DNA from: Gammaproteobacteria bacterium
GTDB lineage: Bacteria; Pseudomonadota; Gammaproteobacteria; UBA9214
Direction of reading: 5' to 3'
NCBI GenBank assembly: GCA_020027635.1
Contig: JAHKKL010000037.1
Coordinates: 1-10,301, forward strand
DNA length: 10,301 nucleotides
The notes beneath the pieces are model-generated. The model had not been told where the DNA came from and searched no databases. It saw only the letters and a program-made list of their open reading frames with translations. Made by a program: the position numbers and the translations under genes. Positions 1 through 5,391 of the stretch are shown here, piece after piece. The stretch's first letter is position 1. Every line of letters begins with the position of its first letter.

Positions 1-2
1 AC

Positions 3-341
3 TCGTTGAAGGGAGCGTTGTTGTCGGGTCTGGTGTTCCCCGGCCTCGGTCAGATCGCGCTGAAACGCTACCAGCGGGGTTTCGCGCTGATGCTGGTGGT
101 CATGGCCGGTTTGTACGTCATGATCGTGACTGCCGTGCAGCAAGCCTATGCCATCCTGGACAGCATCGAGACTGAAGGCGGGGTGCCTGATACTGATACA
201 ATTACCCAGGCCGCCGCCCAGGCTGCCACCAGCTCCGACAGCCTGGTTATCACTGCCGTGTCGCTGCTGCTGATGGTGTGCTGGATCGTCGGAATCATCG
301 ACGCCTACCGCATCGGGAAGCAAAAGGACCTGGGAGGGTAG
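3..341 (+). CDS. Small multi-pass membrane protein, probably 5'-truncated by the window edge
   Basis: The open frame runs into the left edge, so the real start is probably upstream. The first start-like codon inside is a TTG at 6, with no visible ribosome site because the sequence begins there. From that TTG the product is 111 residues. A short hydrophobic segment with the motif SGLVFPGLGQ (residues 7-16) is followed by a basic turn (KRYQRG) and a helix at about 26-44. A polar, Thr/Ala/Ser-rich loop (about 50-78) leads to a last helix at about 79-101 and a basic tail ending KQKDLGG. The PGLGQ turn followed by a basic loop recalls TM2/DUF5683-like inner-membrane proteins; this is inference from pattern. 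No catalytic residues are apparent. It is probably an inner-membrane protein of unknown role, on the same strand as the DUF202 gene 146 bases downstream. Confidence 0.7.
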   Translation, partial: SLKGALLSGLVFPGLGQIALKRYQRGFALMLVVMAGLYVMIVTAVQQAYAILDSIETEGGVPDTDTITQAAAQAATSSDSLVITAVSLLLMVCWIVGIIDAYRIGKQKDLGG

Positions 342-397
342 TGGCCCGGAGGAATGAGGTTTGGCAATGTCGATTAGACTGTGGCTTCCGGGTACTA

Positions 398-420
398 CCC
401 GCCGTGATGCACGGGGCGGG
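398..420 (+). other. GC-rich hairpin between the two first membrane-protein genes
   Basis: CCCGCCGTG (398-406) can pair with CAC (410-412) and GGCGGG (415-420) around an ATG loop, with a two-base bulge. No T-tract follows, so it is not a classical intrinsic terminator. It could attenuate transcription or stabilise mRNA between the genes on either side; this is inference. Confidence 0.3.
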
Positions 421-487
421 GCCGGGGGTGTCCGCCGCTCAACCGCCGCCGCGAGGCAAACGCCAGACCCTGGCACGGGATACAGCG

Positions 488-859
488 ATGTCTGACCTGA
501 ATGATCCGCGCGTCCTGTTCGCCGCCGAGCGCACGCTGCTGGCGTGGAACCGGACCAGCATCTCACTGATGGCGTTCGGCTTCCTGATCGAGCGCTTCGG
601 TCTGTTCCTGCAGATCATGGGGCGCGAGGAGTTCAAGGTGTTTCAGCGCCATATCTCCTTCATCGTCGGAATTGCCTTCATATTGCTGGCCTCGTATGTC
701 GCCCTCGCTTCCATTCTGCAGCATCGCCGGGTGCTGAGGACCCTGAAACCGGTCGAAATACCCACCGGCTACAATCCCCGACTCGGGATGGTCACCAACG
801 GCATCGTCGGCGTCCTGGGTATATTTCTGAGCATCTACCTGTTCCGCGGGTTCCTGTAG
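488..859 (+). CDS. DUF202 / YidH-family inner-membrane protein
   Basis: The product is 123 residues, a usual size for DUF202 (PF02656) proteins such as E. coli YidH. The family hallmark lies near the N-terminus: AAERTLLAWNRTSISLMAFG (residues 12-31), with the charged ERT and the WNRTS motif entering the first helix. Three transmembrane helices are apparent at about 24-43, 57-77 and 103-119. A basic segment (QHRRVLRTLKP, about 78-88) lies between helices 2 and 3, on the cytoplasmic side if the usual topology holds. The frame stays open upstream to 278, but the ATG at 488 puts the conserved motif at the expected distance from the N-terminus; its ribosome site is weak. The biochemical role of DUF202 proteins is not established. 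Confidence 0.88.
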   Translation: MSDLNDPRVLFAAERTLLAWNRTSISLMAFGFLIERFGLFLQIMGREEFKVFQRHISFIVGIAFILLASYVALASILQHRRVLRTLKPVEIPTGYNPRLGMVTNGIVGVLGIFLSIYLFRGFL

Positions 860-883
860 CGGCGGACGGCCCGCGCGGGTAAT

Positions 884-898
884 CCGGCAAGCCGGTTT
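884..898 (+). terminator. Possible weak terminator after the DUF202 gene
   Basis: CCGG (884-887) and CCGG (892-895) form a short stem with a CAAG loop, followed by only three T residues, 24 bases after the stop. Two further dyads lie in the same convergent gap: CCCGCGCGGG at 870-879, and CCCCGCG (924-930) with CGCGGGG (948-954). None has a good U-tract, so the call is tentative. Confidence 0.25.
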
Positions 899-1026
899 CC
901 CCGCCAGTCCGATGTCGCCTTAACCCCGCGCGTGCGCGCCGGCAAGACGCGGGGGCTTGCTGCCGGAGGACGGCATAGCCGCAAGTGTTTCGAACGCCCT
1001 GTCCCGTTGATACCCCGGGGACAGCA

Positions 1027-1677
1027 TTACTGCTGCATATGCCCGGCGTCCTTCATCATCTGCGACAGTTGCTGTTGCTTCTGCTGCAACTGCTGCATCA
1101 TCTGCTCGATTTGCGGATCCTTCTCCTTCATGGCGGTCATGACGTCGTCCATGAACTTCTTCTGCGCGGCCTGTACTTCCGGGTTTTTCATGGCCTCATT
1201 CTGGGCGTTGCGGAATGCAACCGCCTTTTTCTGGTAATCGCTCATCAGCGATTCACGTTCGCCTTCAGGCGTGTCGCCGTTACGCAGCTTCTCCTCGAGC
1301 TTGATGATTTCATCCATGTCCTGCTTGGCATTCTTGCCGTTGCCGCTCATCTTCTCCAGGATGAGGTCACGCAAGGACTGCTCCTGCTTACCCAACTCGG
1401 GGTGTGCCTTCAGGGCATCCTGCTGGATCTGCGTGATGCGTTTCTGCAGATCCATGTACTCGGCGTGCACGTCCTGGATTTCCTGCATCTTTTTACTTTG
1501 CTCGGGCGTAACCGCCGGTTGTTCTGCCTGCGGCTGCGGTGCTGCCTGCGGTTGCGGGGTATCCTCCGCCTGCACCGGCGTGGCGACGGCAAGGCCGGCG
1601 GCGACGGCAAGCGCCAGTAGCCGGCGGGAGTCGGTGATACGGGCAAACAGGGTCCTGGGTTGGTTGAATATATTCAT
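1027..1677 (-). CDS. Secreted Gln/Met-rich coiled-coil protein of unknown function
   Basis: The product is 216 residues. A Sec signal peptide with a basic start, a hydrophobic core (LLALAVAAGLAVATPV) and a VQA cleavage motif ends near residue 37. A Pro/Gln/Ala-rich linker follows (about 40-57). The rest is almost wholly charged, helical heptad-like sequence rich in Lys, Glu, Gln and Met. The C-terminus is strongly Gln/Met-rich (PQIEQMMQQLQQKQQQLSQM, then a short tail with a His). It is therefore probably a periplasmic coiled-coil protein. I chose the ATG at 1677 because AGGAG (complement of 1687-1691) sits nine bases before it and the signal peptide then starts normally. The frame is open to 1770, but a candidate -10 box overlaps that position. 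I do not recognise a named family. The Met/Gln tail could bind metal or only reflect coiled-coil packing. Confidence 0.8.
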   Translation of the reverse strand: MNIFNQPRTLFARITDSRRLLALAVAAGLAVATPVQAEDTPQPQAAPQPQAEQPAVTPEQSKKMQEIQDVHAEYMDLQKRITQIQQDALKAHPELGKQEQSLRDLILEKMSGNGKNAKQDMDEIIKLEEKLRNGDTPEGERESLMSDYQKKAVAFRNAQNEAMKNPEVQAAQKKFMDDVMTAMKEKDPQIEQMMQQLQQKQQQLSQMMKDAGHMQQ

Positions 1678-1765
1678 CTGGAAACACTCCTGGAATGTTG
1701 GGATGCGCAATTGGGGGTGCGGCCATGCCGCATGTTGTTGGGATATGTGATTATTGTTTGGCGGC

Positions 1766-1796
1766 AGCATAGCAGCAGGTACCGGGTAGCCGTCAA
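1766..1796 (-). promoter_or_regulatory. Candidate sigma70 promoter with extended -10, for the coiled-coil gene
   Basis: On the minus strand, TTGACG (complement of 1791-1796) is followed after 19 bases by TATGCT (complement of 1766-1771). A TG one base before the -10 gives the extended form TGCTATGCT. The spacer is two bases longer than ideal, which the extended -10 may offset. It would give a leader of roughly 80 bases before the ATG at 1677. Confidence 0.4.
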
Positions 1797-1862
1797 CTCC
1801 CTGCCTTCCAGAATAACGGGTTGACCACCACCTTGCGGATCAGCGGCGGTGATCGGGAGGTT

Positions 1863-1877
1863 GCGGATCGGATCCGC
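1863..1877. promoter_or_regulatory. Perfect dyad, possible operator
   Basis: GCGGATC, one G, then GATCCGC is a perfect inverted repeat of seven-base arms. It lies about 67 bases upstream of the -35 element of the candidate leftward promoter, between divergent genes, where an operator would be plausible. No known regulator's site is recognised. Confidence 0.3.
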
Positions 1878-2267
1878 GCATGCCGTGCAGCGACTGCGTG
1901 CTTCCGGCAATTCACTGATGAATCTGGAAAATACCCGATACATCATGCCGGCAACGACAATTTGGGGAGGCAGCCATGGCCGCTTGAGTGAGGGTGAGAA
2001 GATCACGAGTCGTGGCGGTTAACGGGTTGATCACCGGTTGGTGCTTCCCCGGGGCCAGGCGTTACTGCCCGGCATGGTCTAAACTTTACAAGGTGGATGG
2101 ATTTATCGTTCAGGTATTGTTATGCCGGATCGGCCATTCGGGATTAACCCGACATTTATGCAGGGGAGTACGACTGTGTGAGCCGATCCCGACAGCCATC
2201 AAGACAGTCCCGTGCTCCCGGGATCGATACACCACGAGACAGGCATGATTACCGGAATAGGCTCGAT

Positions 2268-2735
2268 ATGTTAACCCAAGCCCAAACGAAGTCTGATGAT
2301 GACCTGCTCCATGAGGTGCGTGAGTTTCAGTCGGCGTTCCGCTCGGTCCTGATGGCGACGGTAAATCAGGACGGGGTGCCGGAGGCAAGTTATGCACCCT
2401 ATGTGACGGATGATAACGGCAGTTATTACGTGTTTGTCAGTGGATTGGCGCGCCACACCCGAGATTTTCAGGAAACCGGCCACGTCAGCCTTCAGTTCAT
2501 CGAGAACGAAGATTCGGCACAGAATCTGTTTGCGCGCCGGCGGCTCACGCTGTTGTGCGACGTGTCGGTCATCCCGCGCGAGAGCCCGGTCGGCGAAGAA
2601 ATACTGGATCATTTCATGCAAAGTTTCGGCAGATTCATCAATACGCTGTGCGGGTTGTCCGACTTCCAGTTGTTCCGGTTAAACCCCCGCTGCGGTCTTT
2701 ACGTGCGCGGTTTCGGCCAGACCTTCCGGGTATAG
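2268..2735 (+). CDS. Short HugZ/HutZ-like pyridoxamine 5'-phosphate oxidase-fold protein
   Basis: The product is 155 residues, and its motif order fits the HugZ/HutZ branch of the PPOX split-barrel flavin-binding superfamily. Residues 25-46 read as the first strands (SVLMATVNQDGVPEASYAPY), followed by YYVFVSGLARHTRDF (53-67). The hallmark block DSAQNLFARRRLTLLCDVSV lies at 82-101 and a C-terminal LFRLNPRCGLYVRGFGQTF at 135-153. HugZ/HutZ proteins act in haem use or degradation; other PPOX-fold proteins bind FMN or F420. The chain stops just after the GFGQ motif. It therefore lacks the C-terminal extension with the haem-ligand histidine of full-length HutZ, and haem cleavage should not be assumed. 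ATG 2268 is preferred because conserved sequence begins soon after; AGG lies six bases upstream. A GTG at 2178 is possible but adds a basic tail with no family match. It appears monocistronic. Confidence 0.85.
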   Translation: MLTQAQTKSDDDLLHEVREFQSAFRSVLMATVNQDGVPEASYAPYVTDDNGSYYVFVSGLARHTRDFQETGHVSLQFIENEDSAQNLFARRRLTLLCDVSVIPRESPVGEEILDHFMQSFGRFINTLCGLSDFQLFRLNPRCGLYVRGFGQTFRV

Positions 2736-2795
2736 CGCACGCCGTTCATCGGCCTCGCGACGAGTGTTTGACGACGGACACCGGCCCGGCGCATG

Positions 2796-2825
2796 TTGAC
2801 TTGCCCTCGGAAGAATCTGTACTAG
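2796..2825 (+). promoter_or_regulatory. Candidate sigma70 promoter for the small membrane peptide and lipoprotein
   Basis: TTGACT (2796-2801, five of six matches to -35) is followed after 18 bases by TACTAG (2820-2825, a weak -10). It lies in the 213-base gap after the HugZ-like gene and would give a leader of about 115 bases before the ATG at 2949. The weak -10 keeps confidence low. Confidence 0.3.
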
Positions 2826-2948
2826 GCTGATAGCTAAGCCCGCATTCCCGCCACTCGTGCCCTGTAACCATGGGCTGTTCGATTACGGATGGACGGCTAC
2901 AGCCGGGGGTTTGCGCTTTTGTATGTTGTCGTCGCCAAGGAGGCTGCG

Positions 2949-3047
2949 ATGAATGAAACGATTCGTGCGTTTCTGTATGGGGTCCTGATCCTGGCTACCG
3001 CGCTGATTCCGCCGGTTATTTCCTTGATGCAGCAATTCAGCAGTTGA
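2949..3047 (+). CDS. 32-residue single-pass membrane peptide
   Basis: An optimal ribosome site, AAGGAGG (2937-2943), stands five bases before an ATG that opens a 33-codon frame ending in TGA at 3045-3047. The product has a short polar start (MNETIRA), one hydrophobic segment of about 20 residues (FLYGVLILATALIPPVISLM, residues 8-27) with a central Pro-Pro kink, and a short polar end (QQFSS). This is the form of a small inner-membrane protein that may regulate or assemble a larger complex. I recognise no family. It lies 37 bases before the lipoprotein gene on the same strand and may be cotranscribed with it. The perfect Shine-Dalgarno and clean transmembrane pattern are the main evidence. Confidence 0.6.
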   Translation: MNETIRAFLYGVLILATALIPPVISLMQQFSS

Positions 3048-3084
3048 TCGCAATTCGATACCGCCGCGCGGAGGCAATGAACCC

Positions 3085-3657
3085 TTGAGACGGCGGCGTG
3101 CCCTCGCCGTTGTGCTGTCATACGCGTGGTTACTCGTGGCCTGCGGACCGTTGTTGATCAGGAACGAGGCAACCCGCGACTATGTCCCCCTGCGCAACGC
3201 CAGCCTCGAACTGCATCGGGATGTTGATGTTCCGCCCGGGATGGCACGCGTGTTTTTCCAGGCGGGGGTGACGCAGCCGGCGATCAACGAATACCGGCCG
3301 CACTGCGAGCTGACGGTCAGGAACCTGGCCGACCAGCCACAGACGATACATGCCGACCGCTTCACTGTCGTGAAGGTCTCATCCGACATCGTGCATGTCG
3401 TCGCCTCGGGAGGCGTCGTGGTGGCGGTGAACGTGGATTTGCAGCTGGCGATCGGGGGCGGTGGAAGTGACGGAGGCGGTGATGGCGAGGGCAGGGTGAT
3501 GAAGATCTACACCTTGTACCTGCACTCCGAGCGGCAACCGGACGTGCTTTCCCTGGTCTGTGGCGGCGCCTTCGACTCTCCGGCACTGGCCTCAAGACCC
3601 ACTCTCCAGGATATCGAGTCCGCCCTGGGGGGGTATGCGACGTTTCAACTGCATTGA
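3085..3657 (+). CDS. Putative outer-membrane lipoprotein of unknown function
   Basis: The product is 190 residues. The N-terminus is an Arg-rich n-region (MRRRR), a hydrophobic core and a lipobox LVAC with the modified cysteine at residue 20. Gly follows at +2, which normally lets Lol sorting send the protein to the outer membrane. The mature part looks beta-rich. It includes INEYRPHCELTVRNL (67-81), a Val-rich region (94-120), a Gly/Asp-rich flexible insert (about 124-137) and YTLYLHSERQPDVLSLVCGG (142-161). Cys74 and Cys159 could form a disulphide. The start is a TTG with GGAGG (3070-3074) ten bases upstream. An ATG at 3077 in another frame encodes only Met-Asn-Pro, and its TGA overlaps the TTG. 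I recognise no named family. The promoter may be shared with the 32-residue gene upstream. Confidence 0.8.
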   Translation: MRRRRALAVVLSYAWLLVACGPLLIRNEATRDYVPLRNASLELHRDVDVPPGMARVFFQAGVTQPAINEYRPHCELTVRNLADQPQTIHADRFTVVKVSSDIVHVVASGGVVVAVNVDLQLAIGGGGSDGGGDGEGRVMKIYTLYLHSERQPDVLSLVCGGAFDSPALASRPTLQDIESALGGYATFQLH

Positions 3658-3983
3658 GCGTCTGCGACCGGCGTCAGGATTTTCCACTGACGGCCAGACA
3701 GCCGCCCGGTCCGGTTATCAGTAAACCCTCGCTTCGACATACGCGAACCGGCGTGCCGCGGGGATCGGGTCGCCCGCCACAACATCGCCACCATTCACGC
3801 GGTTTATCCCGGCCAGGTGGACGTGGTGATTTTCTCGAACAGGTTCTCGAGGTCTCCGCCCGGCTGCCATCGGCTGTCGGGAAAGAAAAGTGTACCGTCG
3901 GACTCTGGAGCCAACGTGCCGTGGTTGCGCGCGACCGGTAAATGGCTTATTCCTGTTTGCTGCGCGGGTGGCTGGGGAGCGGC
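3658..3983. other. Gene-poor gap between lipoprotein and phosphatase genes (~325 bases)
   Basis: CGTCAG (3672-3677) and CTGACG (3687-3692) form a hairpin 15 bases after the lipoprotein stop, without a T-tract, so it is at best a weak terminator. Several frames stay open through the region on both strands, but none has a convincing start or recognisable domain. One plus-strand frame from about 3690 reads as coding-like sequence (for example RHNIATIHAVYPGQVDVVIF) and runs on into the phosphatase gene out of frame; I do not call it a gene. No strong promoter for the phosphatase is obvious. Confidence 0.5.
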
Positions 3984-4751
3984 ATGCAAACATCGGAATC
4001 TGGCCATGCAACACATACGGGCTGGCGGCGTGAACACAATGAAGACAGCTATCTGGCGGATCCGGAGCTGGGTCTGTGGATCGTCGCCGACGGGCTCGGG
4101 GGGGAGGCCGATGGCGAGGTCGCCAGCGCCATCGTCGTCGCACATGTGGCGGAGCGCCTGCACGCGGGCATGCCGCTCGCGCAGGCGCTGATATCCTCCC
4201 ATGCCGCGGTGCTCGAGGCGGTAGGCGAGGGGCGCGGGAAAGCCGGCATGGCATCCACCGCGGTGGGGCTGCATATCAGCGGGAACGTGTACCAGGTCGC
4301 GTGGATCGGCGACAGTCGCGCCTATTTGTGGAACGGCAGGCAGCTCGTGCGGCTCACCCGCGACCACTCGTTCGTGCAGCAACTTGTGGACAGCGGGGAA
4401 CTCCGCCGGGAGGAAGCGGCGCGGCACCCGTACCGGAACATACTCACGCGATGCCTCGGCAGCAGCGATGCTTCCTGCGTAATCGTCGATACGGTGAGTG
4501 GTGATTTCTACCGCGACGACCGCATTCTGCTATGCAGCGATGGTCTGACAGGCGAGCTGGCGGATGCGGAGATCGAAACGGTGTTCGCTGCCGGTCTGAC
4601 GGTACAGGGTACGGTGGACCGCTTGATCGAGCGTGCGCTGGAGCACGGTGGGTCGGACAATGTCACGGTGCTTGTCATCGCCGCCCCTGGTGATGCCAGC
4701 CGAGGAATGATTGCGGGACCTCCTGGCTACGGCGTCAGGCTGCAGGGATAG
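3984..4751 (+). CDS. PP2C-family serine/threonine protein phosphatase (Stp/PrpC/PppA type)
   Basis: The product is 255 residues, the normal length of a bacterial single-domain PP2C, and it would hydrolyse phosphoserine/phosphothreonine with Mn or Mg. The motifs appear in order: THTGWRREHNED (residues 10-21), VADGLGGEADG (34-44), the GMASTAV block (88-94), WIGDSRAYL (107-115), LTRDHSFVQQLV (124-135), LTRCLGS (154-160), LLCSDGL (182-188) and HGGSDNVTVLVI (221-232). The metal-binding aspartates of the NED, ADG, SDG and GSDN motifs are all present, so it should be active. I chose ATG 3984 because GGAG lies four bases upstream and conserved sequence begins at once. ATG 3942 would add 14 residues without a visible ribosome site. 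No partner kinase is in the window. The 3' end overlaps the converging Rap1a/Tai gene by 25 bases. The PppA of type VI secretion is one relative, but there are no type VI structural genes here. Confidence 0.92.
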   Translation: MQTSESGHATHTGWRREHNEDSYLADPELGLWIVADGLGGEADGEVASAIVVAHVAERLHAGMPLAQALISSHAAVLEAVGEGRGKAGMASTAVGLHISGNVYQVAWIGDSRAYLWNGRQLVRLTRDHSFVQQLVDSGELRREEAARHPYRNILTRCLGSSDASCVIVDTVSGDFYRDDRILLCSDGLTGELADAEIETVFAAGLTVQGTVDRLIERALEHGGSDNVTVLVIAAPGDASRGMIAGPPGYGVRLQG

Positions 4752-5119
4752 GCTTCCCGCAGGGCCGCGATCACCAATGATGCGGCAGGTTGGTGCATCT
4801 GGTCGCGGTGTTCGGCGGCATAATTCATGTAAGCATCCACCAGGTTGGGCGACGCAATCCATGCCGATGGACAGACCGTCGGTTTTATCCCGCGCGCTTG
4901 CTCCACGAGGCGCACGCCCTCTTCGATCCCGCTGATAAATGCCGCGCAATATCTGCGACGTTCGCGATCCTCGGCGGTCAATGCGCCCGAGGCGCAGTTC
5001 GACAGGAGCGTACCCGCGCGTACCCGCTGCGGATAATTGGTTTCCGCATCCAGAGCCGAACCCTGTGCGCTCGAGGCAACCGGTATCAACAGGACAAACA
5101 GTACGATCAGGTAGTTCAT
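4727..5119 (-). CDS. Secreted Rap1a/Tai-family protein (putative immunity-type protein)
   Basis: The product is 130 residues. A signal peptide (LIVLFVLLIPVASSAQG) is followed by the Rap1a/Tai pattern: AGTLLSNC (residues 35-42), YCAAFISGIEEGV (57-69), a CP motif at 83-84, NLVDAYMNYAAEHRDQMHQP (92-111) and ALREAYPC (119-126). The four mature cysteines (42, 58, 83, 126) fit two disulphides. Characterised members, Serratia Rap1a and Tai, are periplasmic immunity proteins that neutralise type VI peptidoglycan amidase effectors. The fold is widespread, and many members have no linked toxin. Here no amidase or secretion gene is adjacent, so an immunity role is not shown. GAGAGG lies eight bases before the ATG. 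The start overlaps the stop of the upstream 65-codon gene by four bases, which implies translational coupling. Its 3' end overlaps the converging phosphatase gene. Confidence 0.85.
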   Translation of the reverse strand: MNYLIVLFVLLIPVASSAQGSALDAETNYPQRVRAGTLLSNCASGALTAEDRERRRYCAAFISGIEEGVRLVEQARGIKPTVCPSAWIASPNLVDAYMNYAAEHRDQMHQPAASLVIAALREAYPCSLTP

Positions 5120-5313
5120 GGTTTGATCCTCTCATTCTCGTTATCAAGCATTTGAGACGCCGCTACCGCCCCGGTTAGATCACCGACCGGCAGGGCAGGC
5201 ATACCGCCGTCGTCCGGCCGTAGACTTTCTAGTCTAATGATCTTCCCGCCCAAAAGTAACACCGGTTCGGTTGACGCAGCGATACGCTCAAGCTCCGCAA
5301 GCCAGCCAGTCAT
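5116..5313 (-). CDS. 65-residue protein of unknown function, coupled to the Rap1a/Tai gene
   Basis: This short frame ends in TGA exactly where the Rap1a/Tai gene begins, in a four-base ATGA overlap typical of cotranslated bacterial genes; that is the main evidence it is real. The product opens MTGWLAELERIAASTEPVLL and continues with GGKIIRLESLRPDDGG, an alternation of hydrophobic and charged residues suited to a small folded cytosolic domain. There is no signal peptide or transmembrane helix. The ribosome site is poor, and a small hairpin (CGGTG-CGAAA-CACCG, 5320-5334) lies just before the ATG. It is in the same frame as the zinc-ribbon gene 78 bases upstream, and no other stop interrupts that stretch. 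I recognise no family. An accessory or partner of the secreted protein is possible but unproven. Confidence 0.6.
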   Translation of the reverse strand: MTGWLAELERIAASTEPVLLLGGKIIRLESLRPDDGGMPALPVGDLTGAVAASQMLDNENERIKP

Positions 5314-5319
5314 TAACCC

Positions 5320-5334
5320 GCGGTGCGAAACACC
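5320..5334 (-). promoter_or_regulatory. Small hairpin just upstream of the 65-codon gene
   Basis: CGGTG (5320-5324) and CACCG (5330-5334) are perfect inverted arms around a five-base loop, starting seven bases before the leftward ATG at 5313. A second perfect palindrome, CCGGGATCCCGG (5367-5378), lies further upstream in the same 78-base gap. They could modulate translation or transcription of the pair downstream; this is inference. Confidence 0.25.
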
Positions 5335-5391
5335 GTATGGAGCCTCCGGGAGCGACCGGCTTCCTTCCGGGATCCCGGTGAGGAATGCAGA

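Larger units (their letters stand above)
1678..2267. other. Gene-free divergent intergenic region (~590 bases)
   Basis: This separates the leftward coiled-coil gene from the rightward HugZ-like gene. Besides the promoter at 1766-1796, it holds a perfect 15-base dyad (GCGGATC-G-GATCCGC, 1863-1877), and TTGCGGATC occurs twice (1833-1841 and 1861-1869). A 16-base direct repeat with one mismatch lies at 1814-1829 and 2020-2035 (TAACGGGTTGAYCACC). The open frames crossing this stretch have low-complexity, Arg/Pro/His-rich translations, no good ribosome sites and no recognisable domains, so I annotate no gene. I see no tRNA or recognisable riboswitch. Confidence 0.6.

Noticed and set aside
985..1620. 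211-codon plus-strand frame opposite the coiled-coil gene
   Set aside because: Leu/Arg/His-rich shadow of the leftward gene, which has a signal peptide, a good ribosome site and a promoter.
2121..2180. 19-codon frame (MPDRPFGINPTFMQGSTTV) upstream of the HugZ-like gene
   Set aside because: Only a weak AGG upstream and no hydrophobic or conserved feature; short frames of this size are common by chance.
3654..3941. 95-codon plus-strand frame filling the lipoprotein-phosphatase gap
   Set aside because: TTG start inside the lipoprotein stop region, no ribosome site and Arg/Pro/Gly/His-rich low-quality translation.
3718..4254. 178-codon minus-strand frame opposite the phosphatase start
   Set aside because: Extremely Arg/Pro-rich translation typical of noncoding GC-rich frames.
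3804..4427. 207-codon minus-strand frame opposite the phosphatase
   Set aside because: Most of it lies antisense to the conserved PP2C motifs, its N-terminal part is Arg/Pro/His-rich, and it has no recognisable domain. The tail beyond the phosphatase reads protein-like, but that alone is not enough.
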